A stretch of DNA of 64,000 nucleotides from Arthrobacter sp. 135MFCol5.1 (GCF_000374865.1 NZ_KB895452.1:372001-436000), one strand, 5' to 3'; numbered from the stretch's first letter, positions 1 to 8,994 are shown. Made by a program: numbers and translations. The notes: generated by a model from the letters alone, not told the origin.

Positions 1-122
1 CGGCGGACTTCCTTGACCAGGTTTGCCAGCTTCTGGGTATATTCGGGCAGCCGTTGGGGGCCGATCACGAGAACGCCGATGATCAGCAGAATTATGAATT
101 CCGGGCCGTTGATACCAAACAC
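1..122 (-). CDS. tatB: Sec-independent protein translocase TatB (5' part, runs off the window)
   Basis: Reading the minus strand from a GTG at 122 gives VFGINGPEFIILLIIGVLVI followed by GPQRLPEY. This is the TatA/B N-terminus: one short hydrophobic helix, then a Gly-Pro hinge and an amphipathic helix. TatB forms the substrate receptor with TatC in the membrane for export of folded twin-arginine proteins. Only about 40 codons are inside the window. It follows the sigma/anti-sigma pair by about 70 bases; in M. tuberculosis tatB also lies downstream of sigE-rseA, there with htrA between. TatB rather than TatA is inferred from this position and from the early NGPE motif. Confidence 0.85.
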   Translation of the reverse strand, partial: MFGINGPEFIILLIIGVLVIGPQRLPEYTQKLANLVKEVR

Positions 123-191
123 TTTAGGAAGATTACCCTCTCCGGGCTGCCAGTGACGATTCCCGTCCGGCTGACGTGGAAACAGTCCGCG

Positions 192-1028
192 TCACGGGGT
201 GAACAGGGCTGCGATCTTGCTGATGCCGCGCTCCAGCCGTGACTCCAGCGGCTCCCCGGACTTTCCTGCGGACGCTTCTGGAACGGAGGCCGCAACACCC
301 TCGGTGGCAGCATCAGCGACGTTCTTGAGGATCGGAAGGGCGTCGTCGGCCCGCGCCGCAGGAAGGTCCGAGCGGTAGGTGATGGTGAGGCCGGCGGTCC
401 GGTAGGTCGCGGACGCCGGGGTCAAGGACCACGCCTGCGACGTCCCGGCACCCGGTTTGGACGGGTGCTGCTCGGTGACCGTGGCGTGATGGGCACCGTC
501 GGTAAGGCGCAGCTCCACCGCCGGTTGTCCTTCCACCAGCACCGCCCGTGCGGCTTCGAGGTGGAATCCCATGGCCTGCAGTTCCGGGCAGGCCCAGCCT
601 TCAGAACGCAGCGAGGCCAGTTGGGCGGGATCCAGCGGGCGCCCATCCGTTGGGCTCTGCGAGGAAACGTGGGAAAACGCCGCCTCCGTTCCTGACGGTT
701 CCCCCGCCACCGGATCCCCCGCTGCGGTGAACGCCCCCACGGCGAGCACGCCGGCCGCGGCCATGGTCCCTCCCGCGGTGAACGCCAGGGCCCGGGCGGC
801 CATCCGGCTTCCGGTGGGGCCCGCGGGTGCTTCAGGCTGCGCCGCGAGTTCGTGGGTGCGCGCCAGAAGCCGTGCCGTCAGGTCCTCGCTGGCGGGCGGG
901 ACCGGCGCTTGGCGGAGGCGCTCAAGGTACTGCCGTTCCCGGCGGACAGTGGCGGCACACTCCTGGCACGCCTCGAGGTGGCTGCCGGAGCGCTGGTGCT
1001 TGCCGCCGAAAGGAAACTGGGACCTCAT
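192..1028 (-). CDS. Anti-sigma factor, zinc-finger (RseA/CseE-like), membrane anchored
   Basis: 278 residues. The N-terminus carries the zinc-binding anti-sigma signature H-x3-C-x2-C (HLEACQEC, residues 17-24). A hydrophobic stretch at about 78-103 can act as a single membrane helix, followed by a 170-residue extracytoplasmic part. The gene starts 8 bases after the stop of the ECF sigma gene, so the two are co-transcribed. The expected role is to hold the SigE-like factor inactive until envelope stress. The C-terminal part resembles no domain I can name. The order sigE, anti-sigma, tatB supports an RseA/CseE-type assignment. Confidence 0.85.
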   Translation of the reverse strand: MRSQFPFGGKHQRSGSHLEACQECAATVRRERQYLERLRQAPVPPASEDLTARLLARTHELAAQPEAPAGPTGSRMAARALAFTAGGTMAAAGVLAVGAFTAAGDPVAGEPSGTEAAFSHVSSQSPTDGRPLDPAQLASLRSEGWACPELQAMGFHLEAARAVLVEGQPAVELRLTDGAHHATVTEQHPSKPGAGTSQAWSLTPASATYRTAGLTITYRSDLPAARADDALPILKNVADAATEGVAASVPEASAGKSGEPLESRLERGISKIAALFTP

Positions 1029-1035
1029 GCGCCGA

Positions 1036-1650
1036 TCAGAGGATGCCCGCTATGCGCGGCATGGAGAGCTTGCGGCGTCCCTGGTGCGGGCGCGGGTCAC
1101 GGTGTGCCAGCTTTTCCCGCAGCATGGTCCTGCCGCGGTGGATACGGGAACGGACGGTGCCGAGTTTGACGCCGAGCGCCTCGGCCACTGCGTCATAGGA
1201 CAGGCCTTCGAGGTCGCAGAGGACGACGGCGGCACGGAAGTCCGGCGGGAGTTCCTCCAGCGCTGCCTGGACATCGAGGTCCAGGTTGTTCAGCTCGAAG
1301 CTCTGCTCGGGGCCCGGTTCGCGGCCGGGCAGCCGGGACTCGGCGTCCTCCGCCAGGGCGTCGAACCGGATGCGCGTCTTCCGGCGCGCCTGGTCGAGGA
1401 ACAGGTTGGTGGTGATGCGGTGCAGCCAGCCGTCCAGGGTGCCCGGCTTGAAGTTTTCCAGTGAACGGAAGACGCGGACGAACACCTCCTGGGTGAGGTC
1501 CTCGGCGTCGAACTTGTTCCCGGTCAGGCGGTAGGCCAGCCGGTAGACCTTCGCGGAGTGATTGGTGACCACTTCTTCCCAGGTGGGACGGACCCACTCA
1601 TCATCGGGATTGTTGACTGCAGGGACAGGTGCCACAACTGAAGATGACAT
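1036..1650 (-). CDS. sigE: ECF RNA polymerase sigma factor, SigE type
   Basis: 204 residues with the two ECF domains. Region 2 is at about 30-95, including AEDLTQEVFVRVF for core binding and -10 recognition. Region 4 is at about 135-185, with a helix-turn-helix around YDAVAEALGVKLGTVRSRIH. A GAGGGGAG Shine-Dalgarno sequence precedes the ATG. In mycobacteria and corynebacteria this factor controls envelope, heat and detergent stress responses. The SigE name rests on the domain type plus the neighbours: the divergent O-methyltransferase (like Rv1220c beside sigE), the anti-sigma gene and tatB. Confidence 0.88.
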   Translation of the reverse strand: MSSSVVAPVPAVNNPDDEWVRPTWEEVVTNHSAKVYRLAYRLTGNKFDAEDLTQEVFVRVFRSLENFKPGTLDGWLHRITTNLFLDQARRKTRIRFDALAEDAESRLPGREPGPEQSFELNNLDLDVQAALEELPPDFRAAVVLCDLEGLSYDAVAEALGVKLGTVRSRIHRGRTMLREKLAHRDPRPHQGRRKLSMPRIAGIL

Positions 1651-1879
1651 CGTCCACTCCCCTCGTGGAATGCTAACGCCCGGATACTGTTGACATCTCT
1701 GATTCGGCGCCGGTCACCTTTTGGATGAGCGGATTCCAATCATGTCAAACTTGGCTGGGAATTTCCTGACCGCAGGGTAACTTCAGCCTTCGGCGCAACA
1801 GCCTCTTCCCGGGCCGGCGGGGCCGGACACAGTAGGCTAAAGGGGACATTCCCCCTTCACGCCCAGAAAGCGATAATTC

Positions 1880-2512
1880 ATGAGCGCCGACAAGTCCAGC
1901 AGCTGGTCCTATGCAGAAGATCTGCCCGCTGAGGATGAGGTCATGCTTCGGGCCCGGGAACGTTCCTTTGAATTGGGCGTGAGTGCCATCAGCCCCGGTG
2001 TCGGCGCGGTCCTGACGGTCCTGGCTGCCGCGTCGAAGGCGCAGACCGCCGTCGAGATCGGCACCGGCGCCGGTGTCTCCGGCGTCTGCCTGCTGCGGGG
2101 CCTTGGCCCGCACGCTGTCCTGACCACCATTGACGTGGACGTCGAACACCTGCGCGCGGCCCGCGAGGCGTTCACCGAGTCCGGCAGTCCGGCAAACCGC
2201 ACGCGCACCATTTCCGGCCGGGCCGGCGATGTCCTGCCGCGCCTCACTGACGGCGCGTATGACCTGGTCTTCATCGACGCCGACAAGCCCGGCCTGCCCG
2301 GCTACGTCGAGCAGGCCATCCGGCTCCTCAAGAGGTCGGGCCTGTTGATTATCAATGACGCCCTGGACAAGGACAAGGTGGCCAACCCGGCCGGCCGCGA
2401 GGCCACTACGGTAGTGCTGCGCCAGGTGGGAAGGGCCATCCGCGACGACGACCGGCTTGCGTCGGCGATGCTCCCCACCGGCGACGGCCTGCTGGTCGCC
2501 GTCAAGAAGTAG
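1880..2512 (+). CDS. SAM-dependent O-methyltransferase (class I, Rv1220c-like)
   Basis: 210 residues of the catechol/caffeoyl-CoA O-methyltransferase family. The SAM-binding loop VEIGTGAGVSGVCLLRGL lies near residues 55-72. The metal-binding and active-site stretch DLVFIDADKP is near 130, followed by LLIINDALDKDK. The methyl acceptor is unknown. The gene is divergent from sigE across a 229-bp gap, as in mycobacteria. A TAGGCT -10-like hexamer occurs about 45 bases before the ATG. Confidence 0.85.
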   Translation: MSADKSSSWSYAEDLPAEDEVMLRARERSFELGVSAISPGVGAVLTVLAAASKAQTAVEIGTGAGVSGVCLLRGLGPHAVLTTIDVDVEHLRAAREAFTESGSPANRTRTISGRAGDVLPRLTDGAYDLVFIDADKPGLPGYVEQAIRLLKRSGLLIINDALDKDKVANPAGREATTVVLRQVGRAIRDDDRLASAMLPTGDGLLVAVKK

Positions 2513-2566
2513 GCCGGAAACATGACAGGGTCCGCGGCACGAGGCCACGGACCCTGTCCGGCACGA

Positions 2567-2734
2567 CTATTCGGTAACGCCCACCAGGCATTCCTTGAGG
2601 TTGGCTGCTTCGGCAGCGTTCAGCTCGACCACGAGGCGCCCGCCGCCTTCGAGCGGGACGCGCATGATCAGGCTGCGGCCCTCCTTGGTGACTTCCATTG
2701 GGCCGTCGCCGGTACGTGGTTTCATAGCCGCCAT
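2567..2734 (-). CDS. DUF3117 family small protein (Rv1211-like)
   Basis: 55 residues starting MAAMKPRTGDGPMEVTKEGR and ending in KECLVGVTE. This is the short, strongly conserved actinobacterial DUF3117 family, whose function is unknown. A GGAGGGG sequence lies 8 bases before the ATG. The neighbours (DivIVA-like, LOG-family protein) match the mycobacterial order around Rv1205-Rv1211, which supports a real gene despite its size. Codons show the strong third-position GC of the surrounding genes. Confidence 0.85.
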   Translation of the reverse strand: MAAMKPRTGDGPMEVTKEGRSLIMRVPLEGGGRLVVELNAAEAANLKECLVGVTE

Positions 2735-2966
2735 GAGGAATTCCCCTCCATTTTGTTCCAGGACTGATCAGCCCGGGCGGGCTGGGTCCGCATGTCGATC
2801 AAGCGGCTGTGGCGGGGTGGTGCTCCCCCGCCGAGGCTGCGCGTTTTCTGGATGCTTGTGTCCTTGCTTACTTACTATTATCGCGGATTTACCCGCACGT
2901 AGCTAATCGATGGACATTTCCGTGCGCCGGGCATTCCCGGCCTGACCTGCACGGAAGCCCCTCCCG
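2735..2966. other. Intergenic region without a gene
   Basis: 232 bases between DUF3117 and the mannosyltransferase end. It contains an AT-richer patch (about 2866-2886) that on the minus strand reads GATAATAG and could be the -10 of the DUF3117 gene. No ORF with actinobacterial codon bias and no clear terminator was found. Confidence 0.4.
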
Positions 2967-4223
2967 CTAGGGCGGATAATCGCCGCCGCCAGGCAGCTGG
3001 GCCCAGGCCCACAGCCACACGATCCACACGATCTGCAACAGCACGAACATGGCCACCACGGTTCCGCGGTAAGCCCGGGACCGGGAAAGGAAGGCAGCGC
3101 CCAAGGCCAGCGGAAACAGGGGCAGCAGCATCCTGAACGTGCTGGTCTGCGGGTGGAGGAACATCAGCAGGTAGCCCATGTAGCAGGCACACCACAGCCG
3201 GAGTTCGGCACCGAGCCGCACTACCGGGGGAAGGAACAGCATCACGCCGAACAGTGCCACAAAGACCAACGGCGCCAGCAGGCCAAGGACGGGGCCGAAA
3301 AGTTCGACGCCGGTATCGAACCAGGGCTTGAACGGCACCAGGTCCTGCCCCCGCCACACAGTTTCGGTCTTGGTGTAGGCCTGTGGGTCACCCGTGGCGG
3401 CCCACGCGGCAGCAGGCCAGACCAGTGCGGACACACCTGCGACGGCGGTGAGTCCAGTCAGCGCGGCGAGGTCCCGCACCGAGTGGGATTCTTCTTCCGT
3501 TCCCGGCGCGGCGCCGCCCCGGAGACGGTCCACGGCGCGCCAGACCAGCAGCAGGCCCACCATGGCCGCGAAGGGCACGCCCACGGGCCGCGACAGGCAC
3601 AGCACGAACACCACCGGCATGGCCCACAGGTATTGGCGGCGCAGCACCAGCAGGAGGGCCCACGCAAGCAGCAGGAGGGACAATGGTTCGGCGTACGGCA
3701 CCTGCAGCACGGCCGAAACGGGAAAGGTCGAGAAGAACGCGACGCCCCACATCGCCTGGCCATGGTCCGCCCGCTGCCGGAACAGGACGTAGGCCAGCAA
3801 CGCGGCGCCCCAGCCGGCCAGCATGGCGATCACGGTCAGCGATGCGGCGGAATTCATGCCGGTGAGGCGGCTGAGCCCGCCGGCCAGCGCGGGAAAAAGC
3901 GGGTAGAAGGCCCACGTGTTTTCCTGCACGTTTCCGGCGGCGTCCGTGGGGAGCACGGAAGGGTAGCCATCGGCGATGACCGTGGCGTACCAGCGGGCAT
4001 CCCAGATGTTGATGAAATTCCAGTAGTCCGGCTTCGGCGGGAACCAGGGGTTGACGCCCTGGTGGAGCGCGGCGGCCATGAAGATGCACGCCGAGACCAG
4101 GCGGGCGGCGGCATACAGGACAGTGGTTTGGATCCACCACGGCCAGCCGCGGACGGCGGAAGCAGCCCGGAGTGCGGCAGTGTGGGCAGATGCCAGGGGG
4201 CTGCGGCGGTCCACCGTGCTCAC
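2967..4223 (-). CDS. Membrane mannosyltransferase-like protein (PIG-V/GT-C type)
   Basis: 418 residues with many hydrophobic helices. The first extracytoplasmic loop holds NIWDARWYATVIADGY, the WDxxWY motif of PIG-V-like GT-C enzymes, which use polyprenyl-phosphate sugars. A further loop carries ENTWAFYPLFPAL. It probably glycosylates a lipid or cell-wall acceptor on the outer face of the membrane; donor and acceptor cannot be read from sequence. Its start overlaps the stop of the DivIVA-like gene by 4 bases (ATGA), so the two are translationally coupled. Confidence 0.75.
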   Translation of the reverse strand: MSTVDRRSPLASAHTAALRAASAVRGWPWWIQTTVLYAAARLVSACIFMAAALHQGVNPWFPPKPDYWNFINIWDARWYATVIADGYPSVLPTDAAGNVQENTWAFYPLFPALAGGLSRLTGMNSAASLTVIAMLAGWGAALLAYVLFRQRADHGQAMWGVAFFSTFPVSAVLQVPYAEPLSLLLLAWALLLVLRRQYLWAMPVVFVLCLSRPVGVPFAAMVGLLLVWRAVDRLRGGAAPGTEEESHSVRDLAALTGLTAVAGVSALVWPAAAWAATGDPQAYTKTETVWRGQDLVPFKPWFDTGVELFGPVLGLLAPLVFVALFGVMLFLPPVVRLGAELRLWCACYMGYLLMFLHPQTSTFRMLLPLFPLALGAAFLSRSRAYRGTVVAMFVLLQIVWIVWLWAWAQLPGGGDYPP

Positions 4224-4678
4224 GGGCCGCCCGTCCCCGGCACGGCGGTCCCGCGGGCGGCCTCGTCCGCGTCCGCGGAGGTGCCCGGGTCAGCCGGTGC
4301 CGGGTTCGCGGGGGCGGCCGGGCCGGCGTCGGAATCCGGTTCCGGTACGTCGCCTTCCATCGCAGCCAGCCGGCTGCGGAGCTCCGCCACTTCCCGGTTC
4401 CTGGCGGCGAGTTGGTCCCGCAGGTCCTCCAGGACCTGGTCCACCTGGTCCATCCGGTAGCCGCGCAGCCCGAGCGAGAACCGTAGTTGGTCCACGTCCT
4501 CAGGTCCGGCGTGTGCCGGCAGCAAGACCGGTGGGAGGTTTGCGGGCGGGTCCTCGAGGCCGGCACCCAGCAGTGCAGGCAGCCCGGCACCGCCGGTACC
4601 GCGGGAGCGCCGGCCCAGGCCGGCCCACAGGACCGCCGCCACCAGGACCACGGCGAGGAATACCAGAAAGAAACTCAC
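4220..4678 (-). CDS. Small membrane protein with DivIVA-like motif (Rv1209-like)
   Basis: 152 residues from a GTG at 4678, giving VSFFLVFLAVVLVAAVLWAG, a clean N-terminal membrane helix. An upstream ATG at 4720 would add 14 residues that do not look like membrane protein. After a Pro/Gly linker comes LRFSLGLRGYRMDQVDQVL and a short coiled coil, the F-x-RGY-x-VD pattern of DivIVA/Wag31 domains, which bind curved membrane or polar-growth partners. A Pro/Ala-rich tail follows. Rv1209 has the same layout and neighbours. Confidence 0.75.
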   Translation of the reverse strand: MSFFLVFLAVVLVAAVLWAGLGRRSRGTGGAGLPALLGAGLEDPPANLPPVLLPAHAGPEDVDQLRFSLGLRGYRMDQVDQVLEDLRDQLAARNREVAELRSRLAAMEGDVPEPDSDAGPAAPANPAPADPGTSADADEAARGTAVPGTGGP

Positions 4679-4753
4679 TGTCCCATCGTGCCAGATCCAT
4701 CCCGCCGGTCCGCGGCCCACGGCACGGAACCGGGCCAGGCCGTGGCCCCTGTA

Positions 4754-5536
4754 CTACTCCGGCCGCTGCTCACCATTCATGGACGGGGTCACGGCAACGT
4801 GAAGCACACGGTCCACCGCTTCGGCGGGATCGTCAACGAGCTGGATCAGGTCCAGGTCCTTCTCCGAGACCATTCCCTCGGCCACCAGGGTGCCCCGGAT
4901 CCATTCGATCATCGGCCCCCAGAATTCGACGCCAAGGAGCACGATCGGGAACGACGTCACCTTCCGTGTCTGGACCAGGACCATGGCCTCGAACAGCTCA
5001 TCCAAGGTGCCCAGGCCGCCCGGCAGCACGATAAAGCCCTGCGCGTACTTGACGAACATGGTCTTGCGGGCGAAGAAATAGCGGAAGTTGATACCCAGGT
5101 CCACCCACTGGTTCAGGCCCTGCTCGAAGGGCAGCTCAATGCCCAGGCCCACGGATACGCCGTTGCCTTCCACCGTCCCCCGGTTGGCCGCCTCCATGGA
5201 TCCGGGGCCGCCGCCGGTGATGACCGCCACCCCGGCCTCGGCGAGCTTGCGCCCCACCTCGACGCCCATTTCGTAGTACTTGCTGCCGGGCTTGGTGCGG
5301 GCGGAACCAAAAACGCTGACGGCCTTTCCAATGTCCGCCAGCGCACCGAATCCTTCGACGAATTCGCTCTGGATCCGCAGGACCCGCCAGGGGTCGGTGT
5401 GGACGAACTGGCCGGGGCCTTTGGTATCGAGCAGATGCTGGTCGGACATTTCCACGGCGGCCTGCTTGCGGCGCAGTTCAAGGGGCCCTTTGCGGCGTGG
5501 CTGGGTTGTCTTGGCCGGATCAGCGTTGGTACTCAT
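4754..5536 (-). CDS. LOG/TIGR00730 family Rossmann-fold protein (Rv1205-like)
   Basis: 260 residues. It has the lysine-decarboxylase-like signature: GGGPGSMEAANRG near residue 103 and PGGLGTLDELFEA near 170. Family members with this PGGxGTxxE motif are phosphoribohydrolases that release free cytokinin bases from nucleotides, and the bacterial physiological substrate is often unclear. A TAGCCT -10 hexamer (5543-5548) ends 6 bases before the ATG, so the mRNA is probably leaderless. Confidence 0.82.
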   Translation of the reverse strand: MSTNADPAKTTQPRRKGPLELRRKQAAVEMSDQHLLDTKGPGQFVHTDPWRVLRIQSEFVEGFGALADIGKAVSVFGSARTKPGSKYYEMGVEVGRKLAEAGVAVITGGGPGSMEAANRGTVEGNGVSVGLGIELPFEQGLNQWVDLGINFRYFFARKTMFVKYAQGFIVLPGGLGTLDELFEAMVLVQTRKVTSFPIVLLGVEFWGPMIEWIRGTLVAEGMVSEKDLDLIQLVDDPAEAVDRVLHVAVTPSMNGEQRPE

Positions 5537-5542
5537 TCCCCT

Positions 5543-5548
5543 AGGCTA
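5543..5548 (-). promoter_or_regulatory. -10 element (TAGCCT), leaderless start of LOG gene
   Basis: TAGCCT followed by exactly 6 bases and then the ATG at 5536. It overlaps a CTAGGCTAACC string that looks like half an iron box but lacks the left arm. Confidence 0.55.
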
Positions 5549-5627
5549 ACCTCCGACTCCAGGTATCTCTTGAATCACGATCGGCATGAACTTGGGGTGA
5601 TTGGCGTCATAACCCACCGTTGTTCGC

Positions 5628-5633
5628 TAGATT
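5628..5633 (+). promoter_or_regulatory. -10 element (TAGATT) of gluABCD
   Basis: TAGATT lies 7 bases before the gluA ATG, and no Shine-Dalgarno sequence is present. This predicts transcription starting at or next to the A of the start codon. Confidence 0.5.
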
Positions 5634-5640
5634 CTTTCCT

Positions 5641-6396
5641 ATGACTACTCATGTGCCCGGCGATGCCCTCGTCTCCCTGAACGCCGTTAACAAGCATTAC
5701 GGCCAGCTGCACGTTCTGAAGGACATCAACCTGCAGGTCCGCAAGGGCGAGGTTGTTGTGGTCATCGGACCTTCGGGCTCCGGTAAGTCCACCCTCTGCC
5801 GCGCCATCAACCGCCTGGAAACCATTGAGGGTGGAACCATCACCATCGACGGGAAAGTCCTGCCCGAGGAAGGCAAGGAACTGGCCCAGCTCCGCGCCGA
5901 TGTTGGCATGGTCTTCCAGTCTTTCAACCTTTTCGCACACAAGACCATCCTTGAAAACGTGACGCTCGGGCCCATCAAGGTCAAAGGCGTTTCCAAGACG
6001 GCCGCGGAGAAAGATGCCATGGCACTCCTGGAACGGGTAGGCGTAGGGCACCAGGCGCCCAAGCTTCCCGCCCAGCTTTCCGGCGGACAACAGCAGCGCG
6101 TCGCCATCGCGCGCGCCTTGGCAATGAAGCCGAAGGTCATGTTGTTCGATGAACCCACGTCCGCGCTCGACCCCGAAATGATCAACGAGGTCCTGGACGT
6201 CATGGTCCAGCTGGCCAAGGAAGGCATGACCATGATCGTGGTCACCCACGAGATGGGCTTCGCCCGAAAGGCTGCAGACCGCGTGGTCTTCATGGCAGAC
6301 GGCCAGATCGTGGAGGACGCCACCCCGGAGGAATTCTTCAACAACCCGAAGAGCGACCGTGCCAAGGACTTCCTCTCGAAGCTCCTCACGCACTGA
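5641..6396 (+). CDS. gluA: Glutamate/amino-acid ABC transporter ATP-binding protein
   Basis: 251 residues from the ATG at 5641; an in-frame upstream ATG at 5620 would lie inside the promoter. It carries Walker [10 protein letters not shown] (about 43-51), Q-loop, signature LSGGQQQR, Walker [15 protein letters not shown] and the H-loop VTHEM. It is the polar amino-acid type ATPase (GlnQ/GluA family). Gene order ATPase, binding protein, permease, permease matches gluABCD of Corynebacterium glutamicum, a glutamate uptake system; glutamate as substrate is inferred from that. Confidence 0.92.
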   Translation: MTTHVPGDALVSLNAVNKHYGQLHVLKDINLQVRKGEVVVVIGPSGSGKSTLCRAINRLETIEGGTITIDGKVLPEEGKELAQLRADVGMVFQSFNLFAHKTILENVTLGPIKVKGVSKTAAEKDAMALLERVGVGHQAPKLPAQLSGGQQQRVAIARALAMKPKVMLFDEPTSALDPEMINEVLDVMVQLAKEGMTMIVVTHEMGFARKAADRVVFMADGQIVEDATPEEFFNNPKSDRAKDFLSKLLTH

Positions 6397-6464
6397 TCCC
6401 CAAGCAACCACACTCAGTTCGCATCCAGGCCGAGAACCCAACGGCCATCAATGAAAGGAATGTC

Positions 6465-7352
6465 ATGAAGGCATTTATGTCCCGACGAAAGTCCTTCGTC
6501 GTGGCGGCTACAGCCGCCCTCGCCCTGTCCCTTAGCGCTTGCGGTGGCGGAGACTCCGGAGGCTCAAGCAACCCGAGCCCCGTCGAGAAGCCGTCGTTCG
6601 CAGCCGGTACCACCATGGAGAAGCTGTCCTCCGCCGGCACCATCAAGATCGGCACCAAGTTCGATCAGCCGCTGTTCGGCCAGGTCGGCCTGGATGGCAA
6701 GCCCGTCGGTTTCGACGTTGAAATCGGCAAACTGATCGCCGCCAAGCTGGGCATCGCCGCTGACAAGATCGAATGGTCCGAAACTGTCTCCGCAAACCGC
6801 GAGCCCTTCATCGAACAGGGCAAGGTGGACATCGTCATCGCGACTTACACCATCAGCGACAAGCGCAAGCAGGTCGTTGATTTCGCCGGCCCGTACTACG
6901 AAGCAGGCCAGGCCTTGATGGTGAACAAGGACAACGACTCCATCAAGAAGCCCGAGGACGTCAAGGGCAAGAAGGTCTGCTCCGTAACCGGCTCCACCCC
7001 CGCTGCGACCATCGTGGACAAGTACGGCGCCGAACTGGTGCCTGCCGCTACCTACTCCGCCTGCCTGGAGCCGCTGCGCAACAAGCAGGTTGAAGCCGTT
7101 ACCACTGACAACGTGATCCTCGCCGGGTTCGTTGACAAGGAGCCGGACGCTTTCAAGCTTGCATCAGAAGAAACCTTTACCAAGGAGCCTTACGGCATCG
7201 GCCTGAAGAAGGGCGACACTGAGTTCCGTAACTGGATCAACGACCAGCTTGAGTCCTTCGAGAAGGACGGTTCTTACAAGAAGGCCTGGGAAGCCACCGC
7301 AGGTTCAGTCATCAAGACTGCACCGAGCCTGCCGGCCATCAACCGCTACTGA
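6465..7352 (+). CDS. gluB: Glutamate-type ABC transporter substrate-binding lipoprotein
   Basis: 295 residues. A lipoprotein signal peptide ends in LSLSACGGG (lipobox cysteine about residue 26). The SBP_bac_3 fold follows: GTIKIGTKFDQPLFGQ, the AxRxxxxDF-like region KRKQVVDFAGPYYEAGQ, and GKKVCSVTGSTPA. It is anchored to the outer membrane face and delivers the ligand to GluC/GluD. AAAGGAATGTC precedes the ATG. A strong hairpin after the stop probably raises its level relative to the permeases. Confidence 0.92.
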   Translation: MKAFMSRRKSFVVAATAALALSLSACGGGDSGGSSNPSPVEKPSFAAGTTMEKLSSAGTIKIGTKFDQPLFGQVGLDGKPVGFDVEIGKLIAAKLGIAADKIEWSETVSANREPFIEQGKVDIVIATYTISDKRKQVVDFAGPYYEAGQALMVNKDNDSIKKPEDVKGKKVCSVTGSTPAATIVDKYGAELVPAATYSACLEPLRNKQVEAVTTDNVILAGFVDKEPDAFKLASEETFTKEPYGIGLKKGDTEFRNWINDQLESFEKDGSYKKAWEATAGSVIKTAPSLPAINRY

Positions 7353-7365
7353 GCAGCGTTCCATA

Positions 7366-7396
7366 GGTGCCGGGGCCGCCAAGCAGCCCCGGCACC
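7366..7396 (+). terminator. Intercistronic hairpin between gluB and gluC
   Basis: Perfect 11-bp inverted repeat (GGTGCCGGGGC with its complement) and a 9-base loop, without a T-tract. It lies between binding-protein and permease genes of one operon, so an mRNA-stabilising or attenuating element is more likely than a full terminator. Confidence 0.6.
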
Positions 7397-7436
7397 ACCG
7401 CCTTCACTCCGTCCACGCATACAGCCGAAGGATCTT

Positions 7437-8087
7437 ATGGACGTCATCATTGAAAACCTGCCCTTGTATTGGGAGGGTTTTCTCCGCACTCTTTTCCTTT
7501 CCGTCGTATCGGGTATCTTCGCGCTGATCCTCGGAACGTTGCTGGCCGCAGCGCGGGTATCCCCGGTGGCGGCGTTGCGCGGTTTCAGCACCGTCTACGT
7601 GGAAGTACTCCGCAACACACCGCTGACCATCGCGTTCTTCTTCGCGGCGGTCGTGCTCCCCCGCCTCGGGGTCAAGTTTGAGCAGTTCGAGGTCGCCGCA
7701 ATTATCGCCCTCAGCACGTACACGGCCGCGTTCATCGCCGAAGCTGTCCGGTCGGGCGTCAACAGCGTGCCCGTGGGCCAGGCCGAAGCAGCCCGCAGCA
7801 TTGGCATGAAGTTCAGCCAAGTACTCTCGCTCATCATTCTTCCGCAAGCACTGCGGACGGTGATCCCGCCGCTGATCAACATCCTGATCGCGCTGGTGAA
7901 GAACTCATCCGTTGCCGGCGCCTTCTTTGTCCTGGAGCTGTTCGGCTATGGCCGGCAACTGGCCAACGCCAACGGTGACGCGGTCATCACAGTCCTGTTG
8001 GGCACAGCTTTCTTCTATCTGCTCCTCACCGTTCCGCTGGGAATCCTCGCCAACACGGTGGAACGAAAGGTGGCGATTGCCCGATGA
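7437..8087 (+). CDS. gluC: Glutamate-type ABC transporter permease 1
   Basis: 216 residues, polar amino-acid permease family (HisM/GlnP type). The EAA loop EAARSIGMKFSQVLSLIILP contacts the ATPase. Start YVEVLRNTPLTIAFFF is the family's conserved RxTP segment. The stop overlaps gluD by 4 bases (ATGA). Confidence 0.92.
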   Translation: MDVIIENLPLYWEGFLRTLFLSVVSGIFALILGTLLAAARVSPVAALRGFSTVYVEVLRNTPLTIAFFFAAVVLPRLGVKFEQFEVAAIIALSTYTAAFIAEAVRSGVNSVPVGQAEAARSIGMKFSQVLSLIILPQALRTVIPPLINILIALVKNSSVAGAFFVLELFGYGRQLANANGDAVITVLLGTAFFYLLLTVPLGILANTVERKVAIAR

Positions 8088-8935
8088 GCTCCGTTCTGTA
8101 TGACGTCCCCGGCCCCAAAGCACGCCGGGTTTCACTCATTGCTTCAATCATCGGCGGTCTCCTGATCCTTGGCCTGCTGGCCTGGGTGGTCATGACCTTG
8201 GCCCAGCAAGGCATCTTCGAGGGCCGCCGCTGGCAGATTTTCACCCGCGCCGATGTTTGGCGGCTTCTCGGCAACGGCCTTGGTTCGACCCTGTCCGCAG
8301 CCGCCCTGGCAGCAGTCATCGCATTTCCGCTTGGCCTGCTGCTATGCCTCCTGCGGATTTCAGACGCGGCGGTCATCCGGATACCCATGCGCATCATCCT
8401 CGAATTCCTTCGCGGTATGCCCGTTGTCCTGATGATGCTCTTTATCCTCCTCGGATTCGGTACGTCCGCATTCATCGCTGTCGTTGCCGGCCTGGTCCTC
8501 TACAACGCAGCGGTGTTCGCTGAAATCATCCGTGCCGGTATCCAGTCCCTCCCCAAAGGACAGCGCGAAGCCGGCCTGGCCATTGGCCTGACGAGCTTCA
8601 AATCCCGGATGCTGATCGAACTGCCGCAGGCGATCCGGCGCATGATGCCGTCCCTTGTAGCGCAGATGGTGGTCCTCCTGAAGGACACCTCGCTGGGTTA
8701 CATCGTGGCCTACGGCGAGCTGCTGCGGGCGGTGCAGGTCATGGCGGACTTCCTGGGAACGCAGTACCTGTTCCCGATCTTCTTTGTGGCGGCAGCGATC
8801 TACATTGCCATCAACATCTCCGTGTCCAGGATTGCGGTGTGGATCGAACGCCGCGGCTCCCGGAAGGCAGCTGGCGGCGTGGCAACTGCAAACACGACGG
8901 CGGACCTTCAGGTCGGACACGCCGGACCCGTTTAG
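8084..8935 (+). CDS. gluD: Glutamate-type ABC transporter permease 2
   Basis: 283 residues, second polar amino-acid permease. It has LEFLRGMPVVLMMLFILLGF (the RGxP segment) and the EAA loop EAGLAIGLTSFKSRMLIELP. The C-terminal 25 residues after the last helix are polar. It pairs with GluC as heterodimer. The operon ends at the terminator just downstream. Confidence 0.92.
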   Translation: MSSVLYDVPGPKARRVSLIASIIGGLLILGLLAWVVMTLAQQGIFEGRRWQIFTRADVWRLLGNGLGSTLSAAALAAVIAFPLGLLLCLLRISDAAVIRIPMRIILEFLRGMPVVLMMLFILLGFGTSAFIAVVAGLVLYNAAVFAEIIRAGIQSLPKGQREAGLAIGLTSFKSRMLIELPQAIRRMMPSLVAQMVVLLKDTSLGYIVAYGELLRAVQVMADFLGTQYLFPIFFVAAAIYIAINISVSRIAVWIERRGSRKAAGGVATANTTADLQVGHAGPV

Positions 8936-8947
8936 CACACCCTGAAC

Positions 8948-8994
8948 AAAGAGCAGGTCCGCAACTACCGGGAGTTGCGGACCTGCTCTTTTTT
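8948..8994 (+). terminator. Rho-independent terminator of gluABCD
   Basis: Perfect 19-bp stem, 6-base loop and a T-tract directly after. Convergent dapE ends 14 bases further on. Confidence 0.9.

Noticed and set aside
192..1650. Missing htrA between the anti-sigma gene and tatB as a deletion
   Set aside because: Corynebacterial loci also run sigE, anti-sigma, tatB without htrA, so this is a known lineage difference rather than a local loss.
5537..5553. CTAGGCTAACC upstream of the LOG gene as a second iron box
   Set aside because: Only the right half matches the DtxR/IdeR core; the left arm is absent. The string is explained by the TAGCCT -10 hexamer on the minus strand.
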